Source: Thiocapsa marina 5811 (GTDB taxonomy: Bacteria; Pseudomonadota; Gammaproteobacteria; Chromatiales; Chromatiaceae). From it: a DNA stretch of 64,000 nucleotides. This document shows positions 18,949 to 28,795 of the stretch, piece after piece. Within the stretch, counting starts at the first letter, position 1. Every line of letters starts with the position of its first letter. Made by a program: the position numbers and the translations under genes. The notes beneath the pieces are model-generated. The model made no database searches and was not told the DNA's origin. It was given only the letters and a program-made list of their open reading frames with translations. The stretch lies in the NCBI RefSeq assembly GCF_000223985.1, contig NZ_AFWV01000001.1, positions 1 to 64,000 of the forward strand, in the 5' to 3' direction.

Positions 18949-19146
18949 ATGCAACACACACCGTCCGAGCCGCAACCGGCAACACCGATGTCCGCGCAAA
19001 CGCCGGGGACCGATCACGTCCGATCCGAGGACAACAACCTGACCGTGATCCTCGGAGAGTGGGGCTTCAAGGTCCTGTTCGCTTTCCTGGGTGCCGCGGC
19101 AACGCTGCTCAGCCTGCTCGCACCGCGTCGGCGAGAGCGTTCCTGA
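18949..19146 (+). CDS. Small predicted membrane protein
   Basis: A 65-residue protein with a polar Gln/Pro/Thr-rich N-terminus and one C-terminal membrane helix (about residues 37-58, WGFKVLFAFLGAAATLLSLL) ending in Arg-rich RRRERS, a tail-anchor arrangement. The ribosome site GGAGGAGG stands 7 bp before the ATG at 18949, which supports real translation. I do not recognise a family. The next gene is far downstream, so it may be monocistronic. Confidence 0.55.
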   Translation: MQHTPSEPQPATPMSAQTPGTDHVRSEDNNLTVILGEWGFKVLFAFLGAAATLLSLLAPRRRERS

Positions 19147-19947
19147 GCAACTTCGTCGAGCAAGGATTCGGTATCGGTCCGAGCGACCGCGACAGCGTGT
19201 CCGACCTGCTCTCGATCTCCCCGCCCGAGGCACCGCCGCGATTCGAAGGCTTTCGGCGCAGGCGTTATCCTCGCGCCATGGAGATCGACCCGATGCCCAC
19301 GCTCGGCGGCGGTAAGGCCGGCCGGGGCTTCGCTCGCCTTCGCCGGCAGCGGCATGGTCACGTTGTCGCAACCTTGACGTACTAGGATGCCGCGGTCACC
19401 GCGGCTCATCACCCAGACCGGGCAGATGGCTGGCGTAGGTCTCGGTCCCGCGCTCGCGCGTTGCCGGGCCAGGTCGCAATCTTTACCGATCGCGCGTCAA
19501 TCTGCCGCGTTATTCGACGATCGGGGGATGAGACCCATCGTGAACCGCGACGATCACCGCCGGTGGCCCCGCTTCGGCCGAGACTCGCGATGAGACCTGG
19601 ATTCCAAAACCCTTGACCGAATCGGTTTTTTCGCTCGACAAATGCACTTTGATTCCGGCACCCTTTGATCATCGCCAACACCTGCTATGATTCAGCGGCG
19701 ACGTCTTGCCGAAGGCCACGGATTCGGGGTGGCGAGATGCCGGATACGGTAGGACCGGATCGATGGAGCACTCGGTGCTTTACCGAGCGCGCCCGAGGAA
19801 ACGCTGTAATCGACCGCGACCCACAATGCGAGGCAAGACGAGTCACTTCTGTCCGGAGAGTCCAGGATCTAGACGCGGCAGTCGATCGACGCCGAGGAAA
19901 GAGGTTTGGATGATCCGATTCGTGCGACCAGCAAGGAGAAGAAGCAA
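19147..19947. other. Long intergenic stretch, no clear gene
   Basis: About 800 bases without a convincing coding region on either strand; the short frames lack ribosome sites and conserved motifs. A possible promoter for the next gene is TTGATC (19665-19670) with TATGAT (19686-19691), though the 15-bp spacer is short. That would leave a leader of about 250 nt, so an RNA regulator in the leader is conceivable but not seen. Confidence 0.4.
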
Positions 19948-20295
19948 GTGAAAACCAAGCAAATCCTGTTCAGTTCCGCTGCGGCACTCGCCATCATGCT
20001 CGCCGGTACCGCTGCTGCCGAGCAGCCTGCAACGCCGTTCGTCTCGGGCGACGAGCCGATGAACGTCGGACAAGAGGCTCAAATCAAGGCTCCGACACCG
20101 GATGCCATGGCGCAGGAAAAAACGAGCGAGATGCTCAAGAAGGAGAGCGAGGAGCTGACCGGCGAGTACCCGACCGATCAAGGCGCCGAAGGGCAGGTCA
20201 AGGATCCGACCCCGAATGCGGCAGAGCAGGCAGTCACGGCCGAGGATCTCAAGAAGGAAGACGCCTCGGGGGCCATCAGCGGCAAGTACGAATAA
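19948..20295 (+). CDS. Exported protein with internal duplication, unknown function
   Basis: A 115-residue protein with a clear signal peptide (about residues 1-24, ending GTAAA). The mature part holds two imperfect repeats of about 36 residues: GQEAQIKAPTPDAM to LTGEY, and GAEGQVKDPTPNAA to ISGKY. It is highly charged and probably periplasmic. The GTG start at 19948 follows AAGGAGAAG, a good ribosome site, and begins directly with the lysine-containing signal peptide. I do not recognise the family. Confidence 0.68.
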   Translation: MKTKQILFSSAAALAIMLAGTAAAEQPATPFVSGDEPMNVGQEAQIKAPTPDAMAQEKTSEMLKKESEELTGEYPTDQGAEGQVKDPTPNAAEQAVTAEDLKKEDASGAISGKYE

Positions 20296-20488
20296 GTCGC
20301 CGTTCGATCCCGGTGGAGACCGCTCGCGCGATCCGATCCGCCGGGATCACCGGGCAATCTCGATCAACCCGAGCATTGCCCCTCCTGCCCTGCTCCCCTC
20401 GATCGATCGGCGCGCCATCGCATCCCGACGAAGGACTCAGGGTTGCGCACCGCAGCAGGACCGACGCGTTTTTGAAGAAACCTGCCCC

Positions 20489-20845
20489 ATGACGACAATG
20501 ATCGCTGATGCCCGAAGGAGCTGCGGTCATGTCGCCTCCGGTGCGGACGCCGACCCGGCCTGCTCGGAGGACGACGTCGACCCGATTCCCGCCGCTCCGG
20601 TCACCTGCGAGACCTGCGCCGCCTGTTGCTGTCGATTGGAGGTCTGGTGCCTCACCGACACCGGCGTCCCCGGCCATCTTACCGTGATGGACAACTTCGG
20701 CCGCACCCTCATGGACCGACTCGACGACGGCTGGTGTGCGGCATTGGACCGCGACACCCTGCTGTGCCGAATCTACGCGCAGCGGCCCTTGGTCTGCCGG
20801 GAGCTGGCGGTCGGCAGCCCCGAATGCCTCGCCGAGCGCAGTTAA
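20489..20845 (+). CDS. YkgJ family cysteine-cluster protein
   Basis: A 118-residue protein of the YkgJ (UPF0153) type, thought to bind zinc or an iron-sulfur centre. The cluster is CETCAACCCR around residues 39-48, followed by single cysteines in GWCAALD, LLCRIYAQRPLVCREL and SPECL, spaced as in the family. Function is unknown; it may modify or mature a partner. The TAA stop (20843-20845) lies in the left end of a palindromic element. The ATG at 20489 is used, although the first 30 residues are poorly conserved in composition. Confidence 0.75.
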   Translation: MTTMIADARRSCGHVASGADADPACSEDDVDPIPAAPVTCETCAACCCRLEVWCLTDTGVPGHLTVMDNFGRTLMDRLDDGWCAALDRDTLLCRIYAQRPLVCRELAVGSPECLAERS

Positions 20846-20929
20846 ACCCCGCCGGGTGCGGTATGCGTCATTCGCGGGATTGGATTGGCCGCGCCAGCTC
20901 CGACGACTGCCGAAGCCGGCGCGGTTTAG
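20842..20929. repeat. Palindrome-ended gene-border element, copy 4
   Basis: Ends are TTAAACCCCGCC and GGCGCGGTTTA, with GGTGCGGTATGCG inside. The left end supplies the TAA stop of the preceding gene. The element occupies much of the gap before the V-ATPase subunit gene. Confidence 0.75.
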
Positions 20930-21006
20930 TATCATGAAAGTTTGCGACCCGATGAGCGTCGCCACGTCGATGACGGCTAAGGTTCGCGCGGGTTGAGAGG
21001 GTCCAG

Positions 21007-21630
21007 ATGGCACAACAACTGATCAAGGTTCCGCCGACCAAGAACACCTTACTCCGACTGAAGAAGCAGGAGAAATTTCTCGAAGAAGGCCACGACCTGC
21101 TCGAACGCAAGCGCGAGCTTCTGACCCGTCTGGTCTACGAGCGCATCGGCGAATACCGTCGGCTTCGGGACGCGTCGGAAAAGGCGCTCGCCGAGGCCTA
21201 TCGCTGTCTCAGCATCACGCACCTGCGCATGGGCAGCCGCGGGATCCATCAGGCCGCCCTCGGCTCGGAGCTGGCCCTGACGGTCGACATCCTGCCGCGC
21301 CGCGCGCTCGGCGTGGAGTATCCCGCCGTCACCAGCGAGCGGATCCCGCTCAAGCCGGTCGGCCTTTTGGGGACGGACGCGAGCTTCGACACCACCCGCG
21401 AGAACCTCGCCAACGCCTGCGTGCTGCTCGCCCGCCTCGCCGAGGTCGAGACCGCGCTGCACCGCCTGATGGAGGAGCAGCGCAAGGCCCAGAAGCGGGT
21501 CAACGCGCTTAAGTACAACATCATTCCGCTCTATCGGCGGACCATCCACTTCATTCAGTCCTCGCTCGAAGAAGAGGAGCGCAACACGCTCTTCCAGGTC
21601 AAGTTGCTGCGGCAACGGGCCGAGGCTTGA
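21007..21630 (+). CDS. V-type ATPase/synthase subunit D, orphan
   Basis: A 207-residue protein matching subunit D of V/A-type rotary ATPases, the central rotor stalk. It begins with PTKNTLLRLKKQEKFLEEGHDLL and ends with a second long helix (RRTIHFIQSSLEEEERNTLFQVKLLR), the paired coiled-coil helices of the stalk, with a small globular middle. Length is normal. No gene for the A, B, C, E, I or K subunits lies next to it; instead a small membrane protein and an XpaC-like protein follow. It may serve an ATPase encoded elsewhere or have been co-opted. GGGTCCAG upstream gives a weak ribosome site. Confidence 0.85.
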   Translation: MAQQLIKVPPTKNTLLRLKKQEKFLEEGHDLLERKRELLTRLVYERIGEYRRLRDASEKALAEAYRCLSITHLRMGSRGIHQAALGSELALTVDILPRRALGVEYPAVTSERIPLKPVGLLGTDASFDTTRENLANACVLLARLAEVETALHRLMEEQRKAQKRVNALKYNIIPLYRRTIHFIQSSLEEEERNTLFQVKLLRQRAEA

Positions 21631-21646
21631 GGAGCCGCCCACCGCC

Positions 21647-21790
21647 ATGCCCGAATTCCCGCGCAAGGTCCTCGGCCTGCTCCTGATCCTGGCCGCCGTC
21701 GGCGTCGCCTCTTGGCAGGCGCTTGCGGTTTCCTGCTCGTCTCCTGCCGCTGCCGCCGAGACGACCCGGCACGCCGTCCCGCCACGCTGA
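21647..21790 (+). CDS. Small membrane or exported peptide
   Basis: A 47-residue frame between the V-ATPase subunit D gene and the XpaC-like gene. It starts MPEFPRKVLGLLLILAAVGV, one hydrophobic helix after two basic residues, then a short polar tail with a cysteine that could be a lipobox position (AVSCSS). GGAGCC lies about 12 bp upstream of the ATG. Gaps of 16 and 19 bp to the neighbours suggest one transcript. No family recognised; coding status is plausible rather than proven. Confidence 0.45.
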   Translation: MPEFPRKVLGLLLILAAVGVASWQALAVSCSSPAAAAETTRHAVPPR

Positions 21791-21809
21791 GCACCCGGGA
21801 GACACGTCC

Positions 21810-22724
21810 ATGATCCGCGTGTTTGCGCTTGTCGTGATCCTCGCCACGATCGCCGTCCTGATCCTGGTCGTCCGCTCGAAACTCGTCGGCACCGCTGAAG
21901 ATGAGCCCGCGGTTCCGAATCAGCCGAGCCCAGCCAAGGGGCTCTTGATGTTCCTCCTGACGCTGCCGGTCTTGATCGCCGCGGTTGTCGCCATGGCGCG
22001 CGGGCTCTTGATGCCGATGATCGGCAACGCCGTCGGTTACGGGCTGCTGCTGGGCGGGGCCTGGTTGCTGTGGCGCGGGCTGGTCTCTGAAGCCGTCTAC
22101 GCGCGTCGGCTCGTCGCCAAGACGCCTTGGCCGCTCAAGACCTCGGGCGGCGTCCTGATCGGCTTGGGCACCGGTCTGACCGCCTGGCTGGGCGTCGGAC
22201 ACCATCCAGGTATCGCATTCGCCTTCGGTGTCGTGGCGCTGCTCGGGTGCCGACTCTTTTACGGGGGCGATCCGGTTGCTCCCAAGCGGGTGACGGCAGC
22301 CTCCGGGCTGGACACCACGGATCAGGTGCTTGCCGCCTTGGCGCAAGCCGAGCACTCGATCGCCGCCGTCGAGCAGTCGAGCCGCGACATCCGACAACCC
22401 GAGCTCAATCAGCGCCTGCGGCGCGTCGCCGCGCTCGCACGCGAGATTCTGACCTTGCTTGAAGAAGACCCACGCGACCTGCGACGCGCCCGCAAGTTTT
22501 TGAACGTCTATCTGGATGGTGTGCAGCGCGTCGTCGAGGGCTACGCGAGGACGCACGCACGCGCCGCCTCGCCCGATCTCGACGCCAACTTCCGTCGGGT
22601 CCTGACGAGCATCGAGGAGGTGTTCAATGAGCAACGTCGGAAGCTCTTGGAGTCCGACATCATGGACCTGGACGTGCAGATCGAGGTGCTGACGAGCCAA
22701 TTGAAGCGCGAGGGGCTCTTATGA
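21810..22724 (+). CDS. XpaC-like membrane protein (5-bromo-4-chloroindolyl phosphate hydrolysis family)
   Basis: A 304-residue protein. Residues 1-150 contain about four or five membrane helices. The C-terminal soluble half is helical and matches the XpaC family, ending with LTSIEEVFNEQRRKLLESDI and LDVQIEVLTSQLKREGL. XpaC-like proteins are often paired with TelA-type proteins in tellurite or toxic-anion clusters; their activity is poorly defined and the enzymatic name is historical. The ATG at 21810 follows GGGAGA. The TGA stop (22722-22724) is the first triplet of a palindromic element. Confidence 0.7.
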   Translation: MIRVFALVVILATIAVLILVVRSKLVGTAEDEPAVPNQPSPAKGLLMFLLTLPVLIAAVVAMARGLLMPMIGNAVGYGLLLGGAWLLWRGLVSEAVYARRLVAKTPWPLKTSGGVLIGLGTGLTAWLGVGHHPGIAFAFGVVALLGCRLFYGGDPVAPKRVTAASGLDTTDQVLAALAQAEHSIAAVEQSSRDIRQPELNQRLRRVAALAREILTLLEEDPRDLRRARKFLNVYLDGVQRVVEGYARTHARAASPDLDANFRRVLTSIEEVFNEQRRKLLESDIMDLDVQIEVLTSQLKREGLL

Positions 22725-22819
22725 ACCGCGTCGAATGAACTGCGTCGAGGAGCGATATGCGATCGTCGATGCGCTTCGCAACCTTGCGCCTGTCAAAGAG
22801 GCCGAAGCGACGCGGTTCA
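22722..22819. repeat. Palindrome-ended gene-border element, copy 5
   Basis: Ends are TGAACCGCGTCG and CGACGCGGTTCA, 98 bp overall, with a second TGAACTGCGTCGAGG start just inside the left end. The left end is the stop codon of the XpaC-like gene. Confidence 0.7.
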
Positions 22820-22845
22820 GAGGGTAAGAGTAAAGACGACGGCTG

Positions 22846-22892
22846 AAAAAGGCATCGCCTTCGCGGGCATATCTCCCGCCTGCCTTTCTTTT
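22846..22892. terminator. Bidirectional terminator between convergent genes
   Basis: AAAAAGGCA (22846-22854) pairs with TGCCTTTCTTTT (22881-22892) around an inner GCGGG/CCCGC stem. T-runs follow on both strands. It lies between the XpaC-like gene (plus) and tcdA (minus). Confidence 0.7.
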
Positions 22893-22963
22893 ATGATCGA
22901 AACTGCGTCAACCGAGCCCTCTTTGGCTCGTTCTGGGCTCGCCGGGAACTGGAACCTTGCACG

Positions 22964-23788
22964 TCACTCCGGACTCGGTTTAATCGCCATCTCGATCACC
23001 CTCGCCACGGCGGCAAACCCGAACGTCGCTGTCACGAAGCTGGCCGACCCGTAGCCCAGTCGGCAGTCGAGCGAGACACCGCTGGTTCCGGGCTTTTGAT
23101 GGCTGACACAGCCATCCGCCTGCGGATAGACCGGCTGCTCCAGCGAGTAGACGCAGTCGACCTTGAAACGCCGTTTCGGGTCTCTGGGAAACCCATACGC
23201 CTCGCGCAACCGACGTCGCACCTTCGATGCCAAGGGGTCGTGCTCCGTGCGGGTCAGATCGGCCACCCTGACCGCGGTCGGATCGCGCCGTCCGCCCGCA
23301 CCCCCGGTCGTAACGATGCGGATCTCGTGCGCCTTGCAGTAGGCAATCATCGCCGCCTTGAAACGGATGCTGTCGATCGCGTCGATGACCCCGTCATAGC
23401 CGCGGCTTAGATACACCTCCAGGGTCCGGTCGGTGATGAAATCGCGGATCGGCTCGCATCGGCAGAGCGGATGGATGTCACGGATGCGCTCGGCCATCAC
23501 CTCGACCTTCGCCCGCTCGAGCTGGCTGGTCATGGCATGACTCTGCCGATTCACGTTGCCCGGCTCGATGGTGTCGTCGTCGATCAAGGTGATCGCGCCC
23601 ACCCCGGTGCGCGCGAGTGCCTCCGCGGCCCAGGAGCCCACACCGCCGACGCCGACGACGCAGACATGCAGCTCCGCGATCCGCGCGCTCTGCGCCGCAC
23701 CGTAGAGCCGGGCGATCCCGCCGAAGCGCGCCTCGCGCCCGACCGAGGCCTCTGGATCAAGCTGCGCATGGGTGTCCGATATCTCCAT
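22964..23788 (-). CDS. tcdA: tRNA threonylcarbamoyladenosine dehydratase
   Basis: A 274-residue ThiF/E1-like enzyme that uses ATP to cyclise t6A37 in tRNA to ct6A. The nucleotide loop is VVGVGGVGSWAAEALARTG (about residues 43-61), followed by DDDTIEPGNVNRQ, which holds the adenylation arginine. A C-terminal hydrophobic segment (SASFVTATFGFAAVARV) is typical of TcdA/CsdL. In Escherichia coli its partners are the CsdA-CsdE sulfur-transfer proteins; none lies nearby. I use the ATG at 23788, giving the usual length. Confidence 0.9.
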   Translation of the reverse strand: MEISDTHAQLDPEASVGREARFGGIARLYGAAQSARIAELHVCVVGVGGVGSWAAEALARTGVGAITLIDDDTIEPGNVNRQSHAMTSQLERAKVEVMAERIRDIHPLCRCEPIRDFITDRTLEVYLSRGYDGVIDAIDSIRFKAAMIAYCKAHEIRIVTTGGAGGRRDPTAVRVADLTRTEHDPLASKVRRRLREAYGFPRDPKRRFKVDCVYSLEQPVYPQADGCVSHQKPGTSGVSLDCRLGYGSASFVTATFGFAAVARVIEMAIKPSPE

Positions 23789-23887
23789 CTCGGCATCATC
23801 CTCGATCCACGCCCGGACTGAAAGCGTCCGCCCGACACGACCCCGAACCCTCGAACCACACCCTACTCTCCGAAACCGCCAATCTCC

Positions 23888-23972
23888 TGAACCGCGCCCC
23901 CCCCCGACAGCCATTGATAAGCACGAGGTCGAAATCACCGACGCCGGATCGGATGCCTCCGCACGCGGTTCA
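23888..23972. repeat. Palindrome-ended gene-border element, copy 6
   Basis: Ends are TGAACCGCGCC and CACGCGGTTCA, 85 bp overall. It ends 7 bp before the -35 box of the groES-groEL promoter, so the promoter sits immediately outside the element. Confidence 0.65.
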
Positions 23973-23979
23973 GCAGCGC

Positions 23980-24007
23980 TTGACATCCGCGGATTTTTCT
24001 CTAGATT
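23980..24007 (+). promoter_or_regulatory. Sigma-70 type promoter of groES-groEL
   Basis: TTGACA (23980-23985) and TAGATT (24002-24007) are separated by 16 bp. The transcription start would fall in the CIRCE operator that begins 2 bp later, the usual layout for HrcA-repressed chaperone operons. Confidence 0.75.
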
Positions 24008-24008
24008 G

Positions 24009-24035
24009 TTAGCACTCGATCCGACCGAGTGCTAA
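24009..24035 (+). promoter_or_regulatory. CIRCE operator (HrcA binding site)
   Basis: TTAGCACTC and GAGTGCTAA form a perfect inverted repeat around a 9-bp spacer, exactly the CIRCE consensus. HrcA bound here represses groES-groEL until heat stress. hrcA is not in the window. The site is 56 bp upstream of groES. Confidence 0.95.
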
Positions 24036-24090
24036 CAGCCCGTCGAGATCGCGAACTCTCGCTTTCTTCGCTCAAGGAGTCACGCCGTTT

Positions 24091-26068
<1,978 letters not shown>

Positions 26069-26152
26069 AGCCGGCGCCGAGCCGATGCACGGCTCGAGGC
26101 GATCACTGTTTCGCCTCGGGCCTTGCTTCGGCGTAGCGGGAAAGGTGTGAAC

Positions 26153-26178
26153 TCAAAGGAGCCGCAAGGCTCCTTTGA
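26153..26178 (+). terminator. Hairpin behind groEL
   Basis: TCAAAGGAGCC, a GCAA tetraloop, and GGCTCCTTTGA form a perfect 11-bp stem. GNRA loops are stable. No T-run follows, so termination efficiency is uncertain. Confidence 0.65.
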
Positions 26179-26331
26179 CATTCCGGTTCCACGAAACCGC
26201 CAAACTCCCAGCGAGCCGATACACGTCGCCGCAGCCAAGCAGCCGTGTGGCAAGGCTCTCGCCACACCCCGTTCGCGAACCAGACGGTTGGCCCCCGACC
26301 ATCCATCCGTGCGTCGGAGCACGCCTCGTAC

Positions 26332-26550
26332 AGGGTCCGCTTCGTCATCGGCGCGACGACCATTCACTCGGTCGATACCGTCGTAGCGTCCCTTTTCAGC
26401 TTCGCAACGCCGACGACGGTCAGCTACGGCGATATCACCCTGCTGCATCCGTTGGCACGATCGGTTGTCGCGATGACGGGCCTGATCGGACAGCTCGACC
26501 CGGCGATTCTAGTCGCGCGACCGGTGACCCTTTACCGTCGCGCCCCGTGA
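26332..26550 (+). pseudogene. Remnant of an ion channel (Ion_trans_2 potassium channel)
   Basis: A 72-codon stretch resembles the pore and last helix of a two-helix potassium channel: FSFATPTTVSYGDITLLHPLARSVVAM, then a GQLDPAILVARPVTLYRR end. TVSYGD stands where the selectivity filter would normally read TVGYGD, and two Pro/Asp substitutions spoil the final helix (normally GQLYPAILVARLVTL). The N-terminal helices are missing; the sequence between groEL and here (26069-26331) has no matching reading frame. It is most likely a decayed, truncated gene. Confidence 0.65.
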
Positions 26551-26712
26551 GGCGCGCTCGGAGGCGCCGCACCTTCATCCTCCCATGCACTCACCGCGAA
26601 GAAGTCGGCAAAACTGCCGCACTCAGGTTGAAATCACCGCCCAAGCTCCTGACTTTTTTCCATGGCACGGTAACCCTAAACCTGTCCGGAACCACAAGAG
26701 AGGAGTCGACCG

Positions 26713-27159
26713 ATGAAGATGAAGAGGATTTCTAAACCGTCATCCCTGGCGCTGTTGATCGCCTTGGGGCTTACCCTTGGAACGTCAAGCGTTTTCGGCG
26801 CTTTCGAACGCACGCCGGCACCCGAGGACGCCCGTGCCTACATCATTACTCCGGAGAACGGCGCAACGGTGCCGCAGACCTTCGTCGTACGGTTTGGGCT
26901 CGCGGGGATGGGGGTCGCGCCTGCGGGCGCCGATCTCCCCAAGACGGGACACCATCATCTCCTCGTCGACATGGACGGCCTTCCGCCGCTCGATCAGCCG
27001 ATCGGCGCCGACATCCTGCATTTCGGAGGCGGTCAGACAGAGACCCAGCTCACGCTGCCGCCGGGCGAGCACACTCTGCAGATCATCTTGGGCGACAAGA
27101 ATCATATCCCGCATGATCCGCCGATCGTCTCGGAGCGCATCACGGTCACGGTCGAGTAA
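26713..27159 (+). CDS. Exported DUF4399 protein
   Basis: A 148-residue periplasmic protein: signal peptide at about residues 1-29 (KRISKPSSLALLIALGLTLG, cleavage near VFGA), then one DUF4399 domain. Marks are YIITPENGATVPQTFVVRFGL, the histidine-rich KTGHHHLLVD and the closing LPPGEHTLQIILGDKNHIPHDPP. The histidines suggest metal binding, but the function is unknown. GAGGAGTCGACCG precedes the ATG. It appears monocistronic. Confidence 0.82.
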   Translation: MKMKRISKPSSLALLIALGLTLGTSSVFGAFERTPAPEDARAYIITPENGATVPQTFVVRFGLAGMGVAPAGADLPKTGHHHLLVDMDGLPPLDQPIGADILHFGGGQTETQLTLPPGEHTLQIILGDKNHIPHDPPIVSERITVTVE

Positions 27160-27276
27160 GCGGCCCACGGGTCCTGCGTGCGCCCTGTTGCGGCGCATGG
27201 CGGGTCTCCTGCTCCCGGCGGACGGCGCACGCCGACAGGTTGTGGTTGCGGCTCGAGAGAGCCCCGAGAGGCTTGC

Positions 27277-27651
27277 TTAGCGATCGCTTTCCATGATCAA
27301 GCGTTCGATGTCCGCGATGCGAATCTCTCGTCCGTCGGAGGTCAAGAATCGCCGGCCGTCGACACTGCCGCGTAGGACCTCGTACCGGGTCACCTCGCCC
27401 GTATTGGCATTGACGACCTGAACAGGGATGATCTCCCGATCGCGATCCCAATCCCGCACGAGATACGTCAGACTGCCGATCAACATGACGGCCAGCAGCC
27501 CGTAGGCGAGCGGGCGGATCAGTGCCGGAGGGATGAGAGGCGAGCGCGGCGCGACCAGTCCGGCGGCTTCCCGAGAGCGCCGGATGCGTGCCCGGATCAC
27601 CAAGTAGGCCCCCAAAATGACGGCTGCGGTGAGGAGGAATTTTAGGATCAT
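27277..27651 (-). CDS. Small membrane protein of unknown function
   Basis: A 124-residue protein with two predicted membrane helices (about residues 3-22, LKFLLTAAVILGAYLVIRAR, and 47-66, IRPLAYGLLAVMLIGSLTYL) and a C-terminal soluble stretch with IIPVQVVNANTGEVTRYEV and DGREIRIADIERLI. The tail looks like a small beta domain. The ATG at 27651 begins just before the first helix. It is divergent from the ankyrin lipoprotein gene, with a 136-bp gap holding both promoters. No family name recognised. Confidence 0.65.
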   Translation of the reverse strand: MILKFLLTAAVILGAYLVIRARIRRSREAAGLVAPRSPLIPPALIRPLAYGLLAVMLIGSLTYLVRDWDRDREIIPVQVVNANTGEVTRYEVLRGSVDGRRFLTSDGREIRIADIERLIMESDR

Positions 27652-27787
27652 GGTGGTTACGTTAGCACGACCGGCCCACTCAGGCAGCCCGCACGCTCTG
27701 CACGGATATGTTTGGCGGGGTCGGCTCGAAGGTTGTCCGCAGCGACGCCCGGCCGGGGGCTCCAAGCCGCGCTCGGCACGGGCTTTG

Positions 27788-28429
27788 ATGCTGATCGCAG
27801 CCATCGTGCTCACGGGGTGTACCGAGCCTTCCGAGCCGACGGTGAATCTGCACCGAGCCGTCGAGATCGGTGATATCGATCAGGTCTCGCGCCACATCTA
27901 CTGGAAGAGCGACCTCGATGAACCCGATGCGGGCGGCGACCCGCCCCTCCACGTCGCCGCGCGCGCCGGGCGTGTGGCCATCACGCGGGAGCTTGCCCGC
28001 AACGGCGCGGACATCGAGGCGCCGAACGCGGCGGGAAGAGCACCGCTCGACGTTGCACTGCAAAACGGGCGCACGCAGGTCGCGGAGATGCTCATCGAGC
28101 AAGGTGCGCCGCTCGATGCGCAGGTTACGCTCTTCGAGCTGATCGAAGCGGGAGGGATCAAGCGCGAGACCTTGAATTTCCTCCTCGATGCCGGCGCACA
28201 GCTCGACAAACCGAGTTCGAGCGGGGAGGCGCCGCTGCACATCGCCATACGAAACGGGCACCTCGAAACGGTACGACAGCTCATCCTCGCGGGCGCCGAT
28301 GTCAATCAACCCGCCGGCGACGGTCGCTTGCCGCTGCGGATTGCGCGAGAATCGGCGCCCGGGCGCGACGCCCGGTTTATCGTCTCGACCCTCGAGCGCA
28401 ACGGTGCGAGGGCCGAACCACCCCCCTGA
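27788..28429 (+). CDS. Ankyrin-repeat lipoprotein
   Basis: A roughly 213-residue protein with a short signal sequence and lipobox (MLIAAIVLTGC), then about five ankyrin repeats (for example DPPLHVAARAGRVAITRELARNGADIEAPN and EAPLHIAIRNGHLETVRQLILAGADVNQP). It is probably anchored in an envelope membrane by the lipid-modified cysteine and binds a protein partner. The ATG at 27788 gives no basic residue before the hydrophobic part, so the true start may be a little upstream, where the frame continues through RSAR. A conserved small gene follows 17 bp later. Confidence 0.72.
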   Translation: MLIAAIVLTGCTEPSEPTVNLHRAVEIGDIDQVSRHIYWKSDLDEPDAGGDPPLHVAARAGRVAITRELARNGADIEAPNAAGRAPLDVALQNGRTQVAEMLIEQGAPLDAQVTLFELIEAGGIKRETLNFLLDAGAQLDKPSSSGEAPLHIAIRNGHLETVRQLILAGADVNQPAGDGRLPLRIARESAPGRDARFIVSTLERNGARAEPPP

Positions 28430-28446
28430 CAGACAGGAGCGCCCGC

Positions 28447-28734
28447 ATGGCCGAACGGATCGAAGATCTGACGGTGAACTACACGGAAGACGGCATCGAC
28501 ACGACCAAGGAGATCGACAAGGTCGTTCTCTCCAAGGGAAGTTGGACCACGATCCTCTTCCGCTATCAGGATTGGGACCGCGCGAAGGAGGCTTACGGTC
28601 CGGACAAGTACACGATTCGCCGCTATCAGAAGCGCGGCGGCGAGTACCGGCAACAGTCGAAATTCAACATCTCCAGTCGCGCACAGGCCCAGGCACTCGT
28701 CGAGGCATTACAGGGTTGGCTGACCGACGATTAA
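28447..28734 (+). CDS. Conserved small protein of unknown function
   Basis: A 95-residue, charged, soluble protein with no membrane segment: ERIEDLTVNYTEDGIDTTKE at the start and a mixed strand/helix pattern (WTTILFRYQDWDRAKEAYGP, then YTIRRYQKRGGEYRQQSKFNI). ACAGGAGCG precedes the ATG. It follows the ankyrin lipoprotein gene closely and is probably co-transcribed with it. I cannot assign a function. Confidence 0.72.
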   Translation: MAERIEDLTVNYTEDGIDTTKEIDKVVLSKGSWTTILFRYQDWDRAKEAYGPDKYTIRRYQKRGGEYRQQSKFNISSRAQAQALVEALQGWLTDD

Positions 28735-28795
28735 TCGGGCAAGAGGGCGAAAACACCGATGACCGAGACCGGTCGCCGAAGCCGGGGACGGGACG

